A DNA stretch of 64,000 nt. Source: Paralithodes platypus. Lineage: Eukaryota > Arthropoda > Malacostraca > Decapoda > Lithodidae. Where the stretch lies: assembly GCA_032716605.1 (NCBI GenBank), contig CM064517.1, positions 27,039,039 to 27,103,038 of the forward strand. The letters run 5' to 3'. Numbering within the stretch: the stretch's first letter is position 1; every line of letters begins with the position of its first letter. The notes beneath the pieces were generated by a model. It was not told the origin of the DNA, ran no database searches, and saw only the letters and a program-made list of their open reading frames with translations. Positions 42,502 to 54,394 of this stretch are shown here, in pieces. The position numbers and the translations under genes are program-made.

Positions 42502-43545
42502 GGGAGAGAGGACAGTAATTGTGTGTGATACCGTGTGCTGGGTGTTGTTTGGATATTTCTTGGTGTCTGTGGGTGTGTTGCCATGTAGTTTAGTGGGTGG
42601 AGGCTGCTGCCAGGAATTGAGTGCCTCTCATGTCCAGATGGTCTTTGACTTTGAGGATTTTGGTTTCTTGATGTAGGTGATCTGTGGGTGCTGTAGCTGT
42701 GTAGTCTGTAATGATCTTTAGGGCTTTGTTTTGATAGTCTGTAAGGTCTTATGTGTTTCAGCTAGATTAGAAGCCCAGGCTGGGCTTGCGTATTCCATCA
42801 CTGATCTTCTGTATTGTTTATATACTGTGGAGGTGGTTTCTTTGTTGTGTCCAAATTTTGTGTGAGCAAGTGACCTGAGGGCGTTAAGTCTGGGTGTCAG
42901 TTTCTTTTCAATGTTTGTGTTGTGCTGTTTGAATGTCATATGAGTATCATATGTTACTCCTAGGATTTTGTGTGCGTGTGTATGTGTTAGGGGAGTGTTG
43001 TTTATGGTGAGTTGAGGGATGTATTCGTGTTCTCCTGTCCAGCTTGTGAGCAGGGTTGCGGTGGATTTGGCAGGGGCTAGATTAAGTCTGTTTGTAGTGC
43101 ACCAGCCATGTAGTGTCTTGAGATAGGGTTGAAGGAGATCTGTTGCTCTTATTGGGTCATGGTGTGTGCGTGTGAGTGTTATGTCATCTGCATAGGAGGC
43201 TAAGTTTATTTGGGGCGTATTGGGTGTAGTTATATCGTGCATGTACAGAATGAAGAGTGAGGGCGATAGGACGGATCCTTGTGGGACTCCGTTTGGAAGG
43301 TTTCTGATTCTAGATGACTGACCTGCAAAAGATACGTGTGCACATCTGCCTGCTAGGAAGTTGGCCAGCCACCTTTTTGTGTTGTTGTGCATGTTTGTGT
43401 TGTAGATTTTGTTTGTTAGATTGTGGCGGAGGATGGCATCGAAGGCTTTACTAATGTCGAGTGTGGCTAATAGTGATCTGTGTGGTGGTCTAGCTGAGTT
43501 GATGCCGTCAAAACCTCTTTGTGAGCTGGATACACAGGCCTAGTT
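42502..43545 (-). mobile_element. LINE-C copy 1: Jockey-like RT
   Basis: [73 protein letters not shown] (catalytic ADD), WCTTNRLNLAPAKSTATLL, LGVTYDTHMTFKQHN and YRRSVMEYASPAWASNLAET, on the minus strand. One long open frame runs 43392-42718; the 3' side continues in other frames to about 42502. Confidence 0.9.
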
Positions 43546-43549
43546 TGCC

Positions 43550-43757
43550 TTTTTCCAGAGGATCTACTGTAAGAAACTGTAAGAAAAAACAGAACACATA
43601 ATACTCCACTTCCTAACACTTACCCCACACAGACATAACTTCAACAATACACCACTCAGAGATCTCTGGACACACCCGAGATAAGTGGCGGACTACCTAC
43701 ATGCCGCAGGATTCCCATAAAGTGCCTTTTGGGGCTACTACAACAACAACAACAATA
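43550..43757 (+). mobile_element. LINE-C-like 3' end with (CAA)n tail, opposite orientation
   Basis: KTEHIILHFLTLTPHRHNFN and TPLRDLWTHPR are the usual end of Jockey-like LINEs. The 3' UTR CATGCCGCAGGATTCCCATA..TTTTGGGGCTACTACAACAAC ends in (CAA)n. It lies head-to-head with copy 1. Confidence 0.7.
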
Positions 43758-45300
43758 ATTTCATGCACCGTCGCCACATTAAAAACAAAATGTCAAAAAG
43801 AATAGGTTTATTATGCAAGGCCAGAAAAACATTGATTACTTTCAAAATTTGCTACATTATACAACTCTTTAGCAACTTTTACATTATAATTTATGGTACA
43901 GTCAACCCTCAAATTACGCGGGGGATGCGTACTGTGCTGTCGGCGCGTACCTTCGTTTGCGCGTAGGCCTACGTGGAAGTTAAATATAAATGGCGAAAAT
44001 AGGTATTGGTCTGGCTCCGATCAAAAATTGTAATATTTCTGCCTTTCATCACCTAAAAATCACAAATATATAACGTATTACTGTACAAATATGTCTTTAT
44101 AACCTAAACTACCACACAAAATATATTTAATGTATAAAAATAAGACACAAACGTAAATTAACTCACATTGGTAGTAGTTGAGCAACGCCGATGTTATGGA
44201 TCCGAGCCATCGACCGAAATAATACGTCTAGCCGCCTAGGCCTAGTGGTAATGTTCCGAGTCGAAAAGTAATACACCCTGTATATAGTTTCACATACATA
44301 GTGTCAAGCGAGATAGTTCAATAGCTCATATACATATTATGGAATTGGCTTCATAACATTCAGCCAGGGGAGAGCAGTAAGCTTTGAAGTGAAGTGTAAA
44401 CAATCTCACCTCAACAGAAACAGATTTGCCATTTCGGATTTTGTTTGCTCAATAAATGATACATGCAATGAAAAACTAAAAACATTCTTTTAAAAGATTC
44501 ATAATATCCTGTTGTGCTTCATAGATACATACGGTAATAGTTTGGTACGGGAGATGTGTCTCTCTCTCTCACAGTCAACAGTGACAATGTCGGAGTGCCC
44601 GGCGTCACGCCAATATGGACGCCCGAAACTCTCCAACAGATACAAATCGACTCCCGCTCGTTCGCTAGGCGCGTACATTTGAATAATTGAGCGTATTTTT
44701 CAATATTTTGCCTCAATTGTGGTTCAATCGTAGCTTTCATTACGCGTAGATAAATTGCGCGTATTTTGAGGGTTCACTGTATAGAGGTCTGGGGTGCAGC
44801 TAGTGACTCATATTAAACCATTTATTATACTACAAAAAACATCTGTTAGAATTATCAAATCAGCCATTATAGACAGCATTCTACACCCTTATATAAATCT
44901 TGGCAATTATTAAGTTTTCCTGACGTCTATGTGTTCGCTTCAGTATTAATTAAAATGTAAAACTTGCAAACCAAGCAAACCAAAACAAAATCAATGTTCA
45001 AATATATCAAGGGTATTACCCCTGCGGTAATGGATGGTATGCTTAGTGTAAATAGGGATATACATGTACATCTTACTAGACAAAGGCACAAATTACATGT
45101 CCCAGTGAGCAGAACAATGCTGATGACAAGAACATTTAGACATAAGGGAATTGAAGTATGAAATAGAATATCAGAATTATTAGATACTCGGTGTAGTTTT
45201 TCAACATTTAAGCGAAAACTAATATTGTACTTATTAGATACATGAATTAAAATTAAAATTAAAATTAAAATTAAAATTAAATATAAAAGCATTGCCTGGT
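43758..45300 (+). mobile_element. LINE-N C-terminal region, split by a TA element
   Basis: Before the insertion: KNKMSKRIGLLCKARKTLIT and FYIIIYG. After it (44780 on): IEVWGAAS, KPFIILQKTSVRIIKSAI and HPLYKSWQLLSFPDVYVF. Then in another frame come MFKYIKGITPAVMDGM, LHVPVSRTMLMTRTFRHKGI and STFKRKLILYLLDT. The YGIEVWG block is rebuilt exactly if the insert and one TA are left out. The 3' end has an AAAATT repeat (45245-45284). Confidence 0.85.
43899..44779. mobile_element. TA-flanked DNA transposon (pogo/Tigger-like), 881 bp, non-autonomous
   Basis: Inverted ends CAGTCAACCCTCAAATTACG and, on the opposite strand, CAGTGAACCCTCAAAATACG, with TA on each side (43897-43898, 44780-44781). No transposase reading frame is recognised. 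Several CpG-rich GCGCGTA motifs lie near both ends. Confidence 0.88.
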
Positions 45301-45416
45301 ATATTAAAATATGTATGCATCTGGTGTGTGCTATGTTTGTTATCTCACTTTTCTGGTTTACTAATGCACGTGTTTCTCATTATGTTGAGCATATTTTTTT
45401 TTTTTTTTTTTTTTTA

Positions 45417-45491
45417 GAAAAAATACCATGGCTCTATGCCAAGCAGCTGAAAGAGCCGTAAAACATTCAAGAAGGGAGGATATTATTTACA
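45417..45491 (+). other. exon-like 75-bp block between splice-site-like signals
   Basis: A 23-T tract ending in AG (about 45391-45416), then AAAAAATACCATGGCTCTAT in an open frame (MALCQAAERAVKHSRRED..), then ACAG|GTAAGG at 45491/45492. Both splice signals are good, but no partner exon is seen. It lies just beyond a LINE 3' end, so it may be part of a repeat. Confidence 0.25.
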
Positions 45492-45847
45492 GGTAAGGAG
45501 TTGCTATAAAAATGGATAAATTTTAGGAAAGGGGTAACCCACTGAGGGAGGCGTCAGCCGCACCCAGTGCTGACCATATAAATGTGTAGTAAGGAATAAG
45601 GGGACATATCTGCCCAATGGTATCAAAGCCCCATTGATGCAATTAGCTACTTATTATTTTAATTCATTATAAAGCCATACCTTGTCATTTACTGTACTGC
45701 AATTTTTATATCAATAATTTTTGTTTTATTGAATTTGAATTAATAATAATAATAAAAACTATTTGTCAACAGCCTACTGGGCAGAAGCCCTCATAAGGCT
45801 GGGATTGAATTTGAATTGAGAAATAGAATGATCTTAATCTCATAATT

Positions 45848-46016
45848 ATCTCTCCATAATTAGTTTTCTGCCCACAGCTCGCTCAACGACCACTGCAGAG
45901 GTTGAAGTAAATAAACTAAAGGTTTGTAAAACACCCCTGCTGGTCACAAAGGCTTTTTAAGTATCCCACAAAGGGTGCAAATTGCATCCTTGTGTGTGAA
46001 AGGGTTCAAGTAATTT
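45848..46016. mobile_element. MITE-K-related copy, single unit, decayed
   Basis: TTATCTCTCCATAATTAGTT, GCCCACAGCTCGCTCAACG and ACTAAAGGTTTGTAAAACACC follow the order of MITE-K copy 1. A decayed SINE-S scrap (CCCTAGGCTGCCAGGCCAAAC) with an AGT-repeat lies just after, at about 46058-46110. Confidence 0.65.
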
Positions 46017-46624
46017 AATACACTATATTCTTTACAGTGCTGGAAAGTGTGTCAGGTCAGTAGTAGTAGTAGTAGTACTGTACTTCCCTAGGCTGCCAGG
46101 CCAAACAACAACAAGTCAGGCCACTTACCCAAATACACTCTCCAGCTTAAAGTCAACATGGTTGCCAATCAAACTTGCTCACAAAAATATGAATACATGT
46201 GATGGTATTTTCTATTGTTATTAATGCCAGTTCTCTATGTCAGCGGATTCAATAACGCTGACATCCCATAACTATTCAAAGACCCTATTGTGTGGGGAAT
46301 CTGGAGGTATTCCATGTAGTTTTTGACACCACTAAATCTGAATATCAATACCATTTGAGGAGCACTTTATTGACAATGCTGTTCCTCAGTAGTGTTTATA
46401 TTCATCCTGTCAACTTTTCTGAGTTTATTTATTATAACCATTATACTGTACCTTACAAGGTTAACACCATGCCCCAACATTATTCATCTAGGTCACTGTA
46501 GTGGACTCCCTTTCTTTTGGCTGGTGCCTTGGATCCTCTTCTAGAGTGTGGAGTCGCTCGTTTAGGAGCTTGGAAAGTCGGCTGGCAAAAGATAAAACAA
46601 TTAGTTATAAAGATAATACATAAT

Positions 46625-47217
46625 CATTATAAAGATGAGGTTGAATGGTCAGGTAATGGAGAAGTCAGCTCATTTATGTATTTGCCCAGTGTGATGAGTA
46701 AAGATGTGAGTATAGAGGATGAAATGCGAGAGGAGGCACTGCAGGGGAGGAGGGTTGTAGGAACGCTGAAGGCAGTGACAAGGAAAAAGGTGGTGAGCAT
46801 AGAGCTTGTTGGAGAGACAAATCAAGAGTGAGAGGGTTAGAATTGAGTTACTTGAGAAGTGTATGCTGAATCACATGGAGAGATAGACAGACAAATGAGG
46901 AAGTACAAGAGCATTGTCGTTTGGATGTGGATGTGCTGGAGTGTGTGAAGAGAAATATTTTGAAGTGGTTTGAAAATGTGTAGTAGCACATAGTGAGGTA
47001 AAGAATGGCTAAGAGAGTGTATGAGAGTGAGGTAGAAGGGCAGAGAGGGAGAGGAAGACCAAGAATGAGATGGAGGGATGCAGCTGAGAGATAAAAACAA
47101 AGTAAAAGTGGTCTTGGGTGGGTGGGAGGGGCATCAGTTGATGGACAACAGAGGTACATGGAGACAATTCCTAGCCACCCCCTTGCGGATCAAGGTGTCT
47201 GGCAATAGTTACATAGA
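46625..47217 (+). mobile_element. LINE-A copy 7, diverged subfamily
   Basis: EVEWSGNGEVSSFMYLPSVM, ALQGRRVVGTLKAVTRKKVV, then in other frames the LINE-A C-terminus (TKRVYESEVEGQRGRGRPR-type at about 47005-47060). The 3' end CCACCCCCTTGCGGATCAAGG has the hairpin mutated, then GGCAATAGTTACATAGATA. Confidence 0.8.
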
Positions 47218-47518
47218 TATAGTATACAGATAAAAATGATTATGATAGACAATACACAAATATTATAACAATTCAACAAAGAATTGTAAATATTTAACGC
47301 AAATAATATTAAAGAAAATATAAGATTAATTATGAGCTTATCTTATTAATTTATCTTGTGCTGTGTACGTAAGAATGCTATGATTGATAAAGATCACTCT
47401 CAATATATCTAACATTCTCTCTCATAAACATTACTTATGTATTGTCAACTTCAATAAACTTCTCTTTTGGAATTATCTCAAAATATTCTGCATTAAATAT
47501 CTCTGTATCATCTTAAAC

Positions 47519-47765
47519 CTTTAGTGTACCTGTATATAATTTTATTTTACGGAGTAATGAGCATGTCGCGCTACATTTGACTTTGGCAGCACTGCATATG
47601 TCTAGCGAGACATGGCTCGGTGCACCGGCCGCTGGGCTGGAGAGCGGACAGGGACCTGCCGCGCTCCCGCTCACTAGCACTCGTCTCCGCAGGCTTTAAG
47701 AGCCTGTAAATTGCTGTAAGTTATCATGCCATTCTAGAACGTTCTCCGCAGCCAGTGGGATAATA
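47519..47765. mobile_element. MITE-U copy 2, left half reduced
   Basis: ACATTTGACTTTGGCAGCAC, GGCTGGAGAGCGGACAGGG and GGCTTTAAGAGCCTGTAAAT match 5390-5540. The ends have decayed from TTAA. Confidence 0.7.
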
Positions 47766-47869
47766 ATAATACAAATAATCATACCAGTTCTTCGAGAGAA
47801 ATTCACTAGTGGACGTTCCGGAACGCATTACAATACAATTAAGAAAAATGTGGCGTTGTTCATACACAA

Positions 47870-49440
47870 TATCTCAGAAGATTGGATCAAAAGTGTAATA
47901 GTAAATACTGTATATACAAAGGAAAAGGGGATGCGCTAGATAGATGAAATTATACGGGCCTGAAAATGCTTGACCAAATCATGAAGGTCTGTGAGAGAGT
48001 CTTTGAGGGTTTCATCAGGCAAAGCATTTCCATTGATGATATGCAGTTTGGTTTTAGGCCCGGACTGGGTACAACCGATGCTATCTTCGTAGTCAGGCAG
48101 ATACAGGAAAGATACTTACTAAAAGGCAGGGATCTTTACTTTGTGTTTATAGACCTGGAGAAGGCCTTTGACAGGGTGCCTAGACATGTTGTGCAGTGGG
48201 CTATGAGGAAACTTGGTGTGGAAGAGTGGCTGGTGCGTGTGATAATGAAGATGTATGAGGATTCGCGAAGTGCGGTGAGGGTGAAGGGTGTACCGAGTGA
48301 TGAGTTCCCAGTCCGTGTTGGAGTCCATTAGGGTTCAGTGTTAAGCCCCCTCCTCCTTATTATGGTCCTGGAGGCACTGTCTAGAGTTTTTAGAGGCAGA
48401 CTCCCGTTGAAACTGCTTTATGCAGACGATTTAGTCCTAATAGCTGACAGTATGCAAGATGCTGAGGCCAAATTCAGAGAATGGAGAGAGGGCATGGCGA
48501 GCGAGGGTTTAAGAGTCAATATTAACAAAACAAAGGTTATGCATTGTAGATTGAGACAAGGCAATGTGGTAAAGAGCGGTGCATACCCGTGTGCAGTGTG
48601 TGGAAAGGGTGTGGGCGTTAACGCGATTCAATGTAGCGTCTGTCGACGCTGGGTGCACCGTGGGAATAAGTGCTGTAGTAGGACCCCTGCCGAAGGATAA
48701 GTCAGAAATAGAGAAATTTTAGTGCGTCGTGTGCAAAGGCGAGCTTGTGTTAAGTGATGATCCTGTGGCTGTGAATTTTGGAAATGAGTCATTGGAGCTG
48801 GTGAACAAGTTTTGTTACCTAGGAGATACCAACTCTGCCGGTGGTGGGGCCGAGGCTGCCACTGTCGCTAGAATTAGATGTGGCTGGGGGAAGTTCAGAG
48901 AACTGTTGCCAATCCTGACCATGAAAAGAATGCCTCTCCCCCTGAAGGGAAAGGCGTATGCCTCGTGTGTTACAAGTGCAATGACGTATGCCTCAGAAAC
49001 GTGGGCTGTTAAAGTAGAGGATGTCAACAGAATGGAACGTAATGAGATGAGAATGGTGAGATGGATGTGTGGGGCCAGGCTACAGGATAGAATAATAAAT
49101 GTTGAGCTGAGGATACGTTTAGGTATAAAGAGTATTAGCGAGGTGATGTGTACAAGTAGACTGAGATGGTATGGACATGTGGAGAGAATGGATGAACAAA
49201 ATTGGGTGAAAAAATGCAGGTCTGTGATTGTGGAGGGAGCTGCACCAAGGGGTGGACCGAGGAAGACCGGGGATTGGACTATACGTGCCAATCTCAAATC
49301 CAAATTTTTTACAAGTGAAGCAGCCCTTAACAGGGTTGTTGTTGTTGTTGTTCCCCATGCTGCCTGGCCGAACAGCCCCAACAACCCTTAACAGGGTTGC
49401 CTGGAATGCCGCCATTAGGACAAGAGACTGAAACTGCACG
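47870..49440 (+). mobile_element. LINE-E copy 2: RT, zinc finger and C-terminus
   Basis: KMLDQIMKVCERVFEGFIRQ-type start, DMQFGFRPGLGTTDAIFVVR, VFIDLEKAFDRVPRHVVQWA, a stop replacing Q in GVH*GSVLSPLLL, LLYADDLVLIADS (catalytic ADD), RVNINKTKVMHCRLRQGNV. Then a zinc finger with CAVC, CSVC, WVHRGNK and CKG, an in-frame break near 48690-48728, and NKFCYLGDTNSAGGGAEAAT...RWMCGARLQDRIINVE...RWYGHVERMDEQNWVKKCRS to EAALNRVAWNAAIRTRD. Runs into (TATG)n at 49469-49498. A SINE-S scrap is inserted at 49339-49384. Confidence 0.92.
49339..49384 (-). mobile_element. SINE-S, 46-bp 3'-end insertion with 15-bp target duplication
   Basis: (TTG)n, TTCCCCATGCTGCCTGGCCG, AACAGCCCCAACAA, bounded by cccttaacagggttg at 49324-49338 and 49385-49399. 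Leaving it out restores the LINE-E frame (EAALNRVAWNAA). Confidence 0.92.
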
Positions 49441-49499
49441 TATGTGTGGAGCACTCAGTCTTAAAATGTTATGTATGTATGTATGTATGTATGTATGTT

Positions 49500-52122
49500 C
49501 TGGGTTGACAGCCCTCATCTGAAGCCATTCTCTCCTGAGTTCCTTGAGTTGACTGATCAGAACAATTTTGTAAACCATGTGTCCCACCCAACTCATATCT
49601 TAGGACACACCCTTGACTTGGTTTTCTCTCCTGTGGGTTGTGGTGGTGTTCTGGATGTTGATGTTGAGAATGCTGACCCTAATACCTCTGATCATGCTTT
49701 GATTACTTTCAGCTTTGATTTCCCTAAGCCACTCACACATGAAAAAGTAATCAGATTTAGAAATTATAAAAATGCAGACCAAAATTTGGCTAGCAGTGAA
49801 GTAAAACAGTACTTGGGAAGTATTGATACTTCCAACCTTACTTCAGATGAGCTGGTGGAGGTACATGGAAATGCACTTAAATTAGTGTTCGATCATCACT
49901 GTCCAGAAGTAGAGAAGAAATCATAGTACGAGATGATTCACCCTGGTATAGCACTCGAGTTAAATTTCTTAGAAGAGCGCGTAGAAGAGCTGAACGTGAA
50001 TGGCGGAAAAATAAAACAGACTCTACATGGTTGCAATATCTGTCAGCCAGAAGAGCTGTGGTCCACACAATCAAAGATGAAAAGAAAGTGTATTATCAGG
50101 GAAAAGTTGACTCGTGTGGTAATGACCAGAGGAGGTTGGCTTCAATTGTAAACAGTTTACTTGGAAAAACAAGAGTCAGCTTAAGACCTTCTGTACCCGA
50201 TGCCGAGTTGGCTGACAACTTTGTGGCATTTTTTGCTGGCAAGATAACTCGCATAAGACAGGAACTGGATGATGCTTCTGTTGGTGAAGAACTTTCAGTT
50301 GTACTCCAACCCCGACACATTCCTAATAATGTCCTCTCATCCTTTCACTCAGTAGAGGTGGACATGATCTCGTCCTACATAAGAAACCTCAATAAAACAT
50401 TTTGCCCGTTGGATCCCATAAATGTTTCCAAGCTACCAAGAGTCTATGATCACACAGTTGAGTTTATTTCCAAAATAATTAATAAGTGCTTCTCTGAAGG
50501 TAGCTTCCCACATTCTGAAAAGCATGCACTACTCCGACCTACTCTAAAGAAACCTGGACTTGATGTTGAGAACATGTTGAACTATCGTCCTGTCTCCAAC
50601 CTGTCCTTCATATCAAAGATATTAGAGCGTGCAATACTTGACCAATTACAACCACTACTTCAGCAGAATGAAACTATCCCAATTTTTCAGTCTGCTTACC
50701 GACAGCATCATTCAACTGAAACAGCATTGATTAGAGTACATAATGATCTAGTTGAGAACATTTGCAATGGTGTGGCCTCACTATTGGTCTTGCTTGATCT
50801 CTCTGCGGCCTTTGACACAGTGGATCACGAGTTGTTATTGAGTGATCTTTATGATTGTGGTGTGCGTGACTCCGCTCTCTTGCTTCTTGGGTCGTACTTG
50901 TCAGGTAGATCCCAGAGTGTGATGGTAAATCAAGTGGTCTCGGACTCGACACCCCTGCAGTATGGTGTTCCGCAGGGATCAGTTTTGGGTCCTATCCTAT
51001 TTATAATTTATATTAGCAGTTTGTCTCTTCTGCTTCGTGCACATAATGTCACCTTTCACTTTTATGCAGATGACACCCAGATTTATGTGAGAATCACAAA
51101 TATAGTTGATATACGGAGTAAGATGGAATTGTTGATGTCTGATATCAAGAAGTGGATGAGAGCGAGAAAACTTAAACTAAATGATGGTAAAACTGATATT
51201 CTCATCATCCGAGGAAATAGAAGAGCTGATGATATAGTGGGTGCCCTCTCCATCAATGTGGGTGGATCTCAGCTGCGACCGGCCAACTCTGTTCGAAATC
51301 TGGGTGTATATGTGAACTCCCGATTAGATTTCAAAGAGCATGTAAACCAGATAGTTAAAAGTTGTTACTTGCACATCAGAAATCTCTATTTGGTGAAGCC
51401 GTTTTAACCAGACGTTGCCTCCTGACGTTGGTTCACTCATTGGTCTTCTCTCGTGTTGATTATTGCAATGCCCTGTTGGTGGGTCTTCCAAATTATATTT
51501 TGAAGAAAGTTCAGTCTGTTCTTAACAGGGCCGCAAGACTAATTTTTGGTGTTCTACCTAGAACTCCTACTACATCTCTTCACATAGAACTGCACTGGCT
51601 GCCAGTAAGAGCAAGAATAGAATTTAAGTTGTGTTTGGTGACTTTTAAGGTTCTCAAATTTGGTGAGCCTAGGTACCTTGCGGAGCTTCTCAGGCGCCCA
51701 CCGGCACACCATGGTGTAGTTGTGCGTCATGACAATGACCCTTTTCGTCTTGATGAACCAAGGGCTTTCCAGCAGTCTTCTTTCTTTGAGAGGTCATTCT
51801 CCTACATGGCTCCGAGGTTGTATAACAGGTTGCCGCTGTCCATGAGACAACTGAGTTCTGTTGAATGCTTCAAGAGACAACTTAAGACTTTTCTCTTTGA
51901 GAGAAGCTATGATCTTGAGAGAGGTGTCATGACAGATGGCTATAGAGTTTAGGCTATTTTGCCACTGCTAGTGATTGTTAAATGTGTGTTGTATATAAGC
52001 CTTCTTTTGATGCATTGATTTTTGTTCTTTTTTCTTTCTCTTTTCGAGCGCTAGTGAATTCTTCGGAAAAATTGGCGCTTATGAGAAATAAGTAACATGC
52101 TTATTATTATTATTATTATTAT
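49500..52122 (+). mobile_element. LINE-I copy 1: L2/CR1-like, longest LINE in the window
   Basis: Begins in the endonuclease (THILGHTLDLVFSP, TSDHALITFSF at 49501-49926), then a linker with a stop at 49924. The main frame (50031-51407) encodes [94 protein letters not shown] (catalytic ADD) and LGVYVNSRLDFKEHV. A one-base shift near 51400 leads to TLVHSLVFSRVDYCNALLVG, LHWLPVRARIEFKLCLVTFK and RSYDLERGVMTDGYRV, stop. The 3' UTR has a GCGCTAGTGAATTCTTCGG..TTGGCGCTTATG stretch, and the tail is (ATT)n (about 52102-52122). The upstream endonuclease part is missing. Only a few lesions, so relatively young. Confidence 0.93.
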
Positions 52123-52431
52123 GTATAAGATGCAACCATGGAAATGGCAGCAGCTAAAGCCTGTAATAATTTTTCACTGTGCCGCAGAAGCGTAACTTTT
52201 CCGAAGAAAAAGATCTTAGGCTGTCCCTAAAAAGATTCAGTGGAATTCAACTGTCTCATTGATACCGGCAATTGGTTATTCAACCTACGAGTCGTGTAAG
52301 AAAAGGATCGATCGGAGAAAAAAAAAAAAAAAAAAATGCTGGACGGCTCCCGGCTCCTCAACACGCAAAGGATCGTCACCTTAGGATTGTGGAAATCTCA
52401 AGTTCATCCACAAAGATAATATGTTATTCTA
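52123..52431. other. no gene seen
   Basis: Poly(A) at about 52319-52336; nothing else recognised. Confidence 0.45.
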
Positions 52432-52432
52432 T

Positions 52433-54045
52433 CTATCTATCTATTGCCTGACGCCGTGATCCCCGAAGGGGTGGCCACGAACGAACCGCCCCCATGCACC
52501 TCTGTCCCCAGTCAGTCGACGCCCCTCCCCCCAACCAGCACCGCCTTCGTTCATGTAGTTCCTCACTCCATCCTTCCACCTCATATTCGGTCTACCTCTC
52601 CTCCTCTGTCCCTCCACCTCGCTCTCGTACACCCTCTTAGTCATTCTCTCGCTTTCCATACGTTCCATATGGCCGAACCATCTCAAGTTGTTCCTTTTCA
52701 CACTTTCCAGCACATCTACCTCCACACCACACCTCCTTCTTACTTCCTCATTAGTCTGTCTATCCTCCATGTAACTCCGCACGCACTCCTTAAGTAATTC
52801 ATTTCCACTGCTCTCACTCTTGGTCTGAGTCTCTCAACCAACGTCCATGCTTCGCTTCCGTAAGTCAGTGTCGGGATTACACCACTGTCCTGGAAGCCCT
52901 TCTTACCTTCCATACTGAACACCCTATTTCTTGTTACTGCTTTTAGCGATACTGCAACCCTCTTTCCCTGTTGTACCCTCTCCGCACCTCTCATCCATAG
53001 TCCCATCTTTACTCAACACACTGTCCAGATACTTAAAAGAGTTGACGATCTCCATAGCCTGACCGTTCAGCTTCACCTCACACTCTGTGACTTCACCCCT
53101 TTCGAAGACCATAACCTTGCTCTTCCCCGTATTTACCTTCAAATTCCGTTTTTCGCACCTGTTCCAAACTCATTTACCAGACCCTGCAACTCCCATTCAT
53201 TATCACTCATCAGAACTGTATCATCCGCAAACAGCAGTATAGGTAGCTTCCACTCAATTCCCTCCCTTTTCAGCGATACACCAACATCCACTGCTCTTGA
53301 TAGTATTTCTTTCATAACTCCATCCATATATACAGTAAACAACCACGGGGACATCACACACCCCTGTTTCAAACCAACATTCAGGTCAAAGAACTCGCTC
53401 TGCTCACTCTCCAACGTACTGCCGCCTTTGCACCCTCATACATGCTCTTCACTGCTTTCAGCAACTTGCCCTCTACTCCGTATATTCTAAGTACTTTCCA
53501 CAAACCTTCTCTATCCACTCTGTCATAGGCCTTCTCCAAGTTCATAAAGGCAACATACACCTTTTGTTTCTTCTCCAGATACTTCTCCACAACACAATTC
53601 AGGGTAAAAATCTGATCTACACATCCTCTTCCCTTCCTAAAACCTCCCTGCTCGTCGCCTATCCATTTCTCCGTTCTCACTCTCACTCTCTCAATCACTA
53701 CCCTACTGTATACCTTCCCTACTACGCTTAGAAGACATATTCCTCGGTGGTTACCACACTCCTCTTTCCCCTTTGCCCTTATATAGGGGGACTATTATGC
53801 CAGTCTTCCAGTCATCGGGTGCACTCCCCTTCTCCCATGCTAGTTTGCACATTTTCCATACCCATTCTATCACTATCTCACCACCATACCTCAACATTTC
53901 CCCACACACTCCATCTGTTCCTGGTGCTTTCCCCAACTTCACTCTTTTCATGGCTTCCCACACTTCTGACCTCCTGATCCCCACCTCCTCCTCCACTACT
54001 TCTCTTCTTCTCCCTCCCATACCATATCCAGCTATGTTTGCTGGC
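52433..54045 (-). mobile_element. LINE-A copy 8: longest LINE-A copy
   Basis: Extends further 5' than copy 5: EVGIRRSEVWEAMKRVKLGK, APGTDGVCGEMLRYGG, then the same RT blocks (GFRKGRGCVDQIFTLNCVVE, NLEKAYDRVDREGLWKVLRI, GLKQGCVMSPWLFTVYMDGV, LLFADDTVLMSDNEWELQGL) and C-terminus, with several 1-2 bp frameshifts. The 3' end has (TATC)n on the plus strand, the CCCCGAAGGGG hairpin at 52464-52474 and conserved GGCCACGAACGAAC. A weak TGTTATT match at both flanks may be a short target duplication. Confidence 0.92.
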
Positions 54046-54059
54046 TCTTAAGTTGCTGT

Positions 54060-54135
54060 TATTAAGTTTACTATTCGCTGCAATGTTGCATCTCTCTCAC
54101 TATTCTACCGCTATTACAATAATCAGTGTTCCTAT
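54060..54135 (+). mobile_element. LINE-B internal scrap
   Basis: CGCTGCAATGTTGCATCTCTC and TATTACAATAATCAGTGTTCC encode RRNVASLSLFYRYYNNQCS-type LINE-B sequence. Confidence 0.8.
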
Positions 54136-54394
54136 ATTATACCTGAACGGGGTTGAAGTCTTCCAAGTCACAGTCATTATCACAGGTCAGCAAACTACTG
54201 GACCATCTTCGGGAGGTGTTGCACTTATCTGAAAAATATCCATCTGTACTACACCATCACAATCATTCTTTCATTAATACATTTATGTTCTATTCTAAAC
54301 TCTACATCATATATAAACAATTATAAACAATTATAATGCTTAAAATACAAATTTCATTATTATTTCATAAATTAACAACACTACAGTACTGTAT
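54136..54394. other. no gene seen
   Basis: AT-rich, with no recognised feature. Confidence 0.4.
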
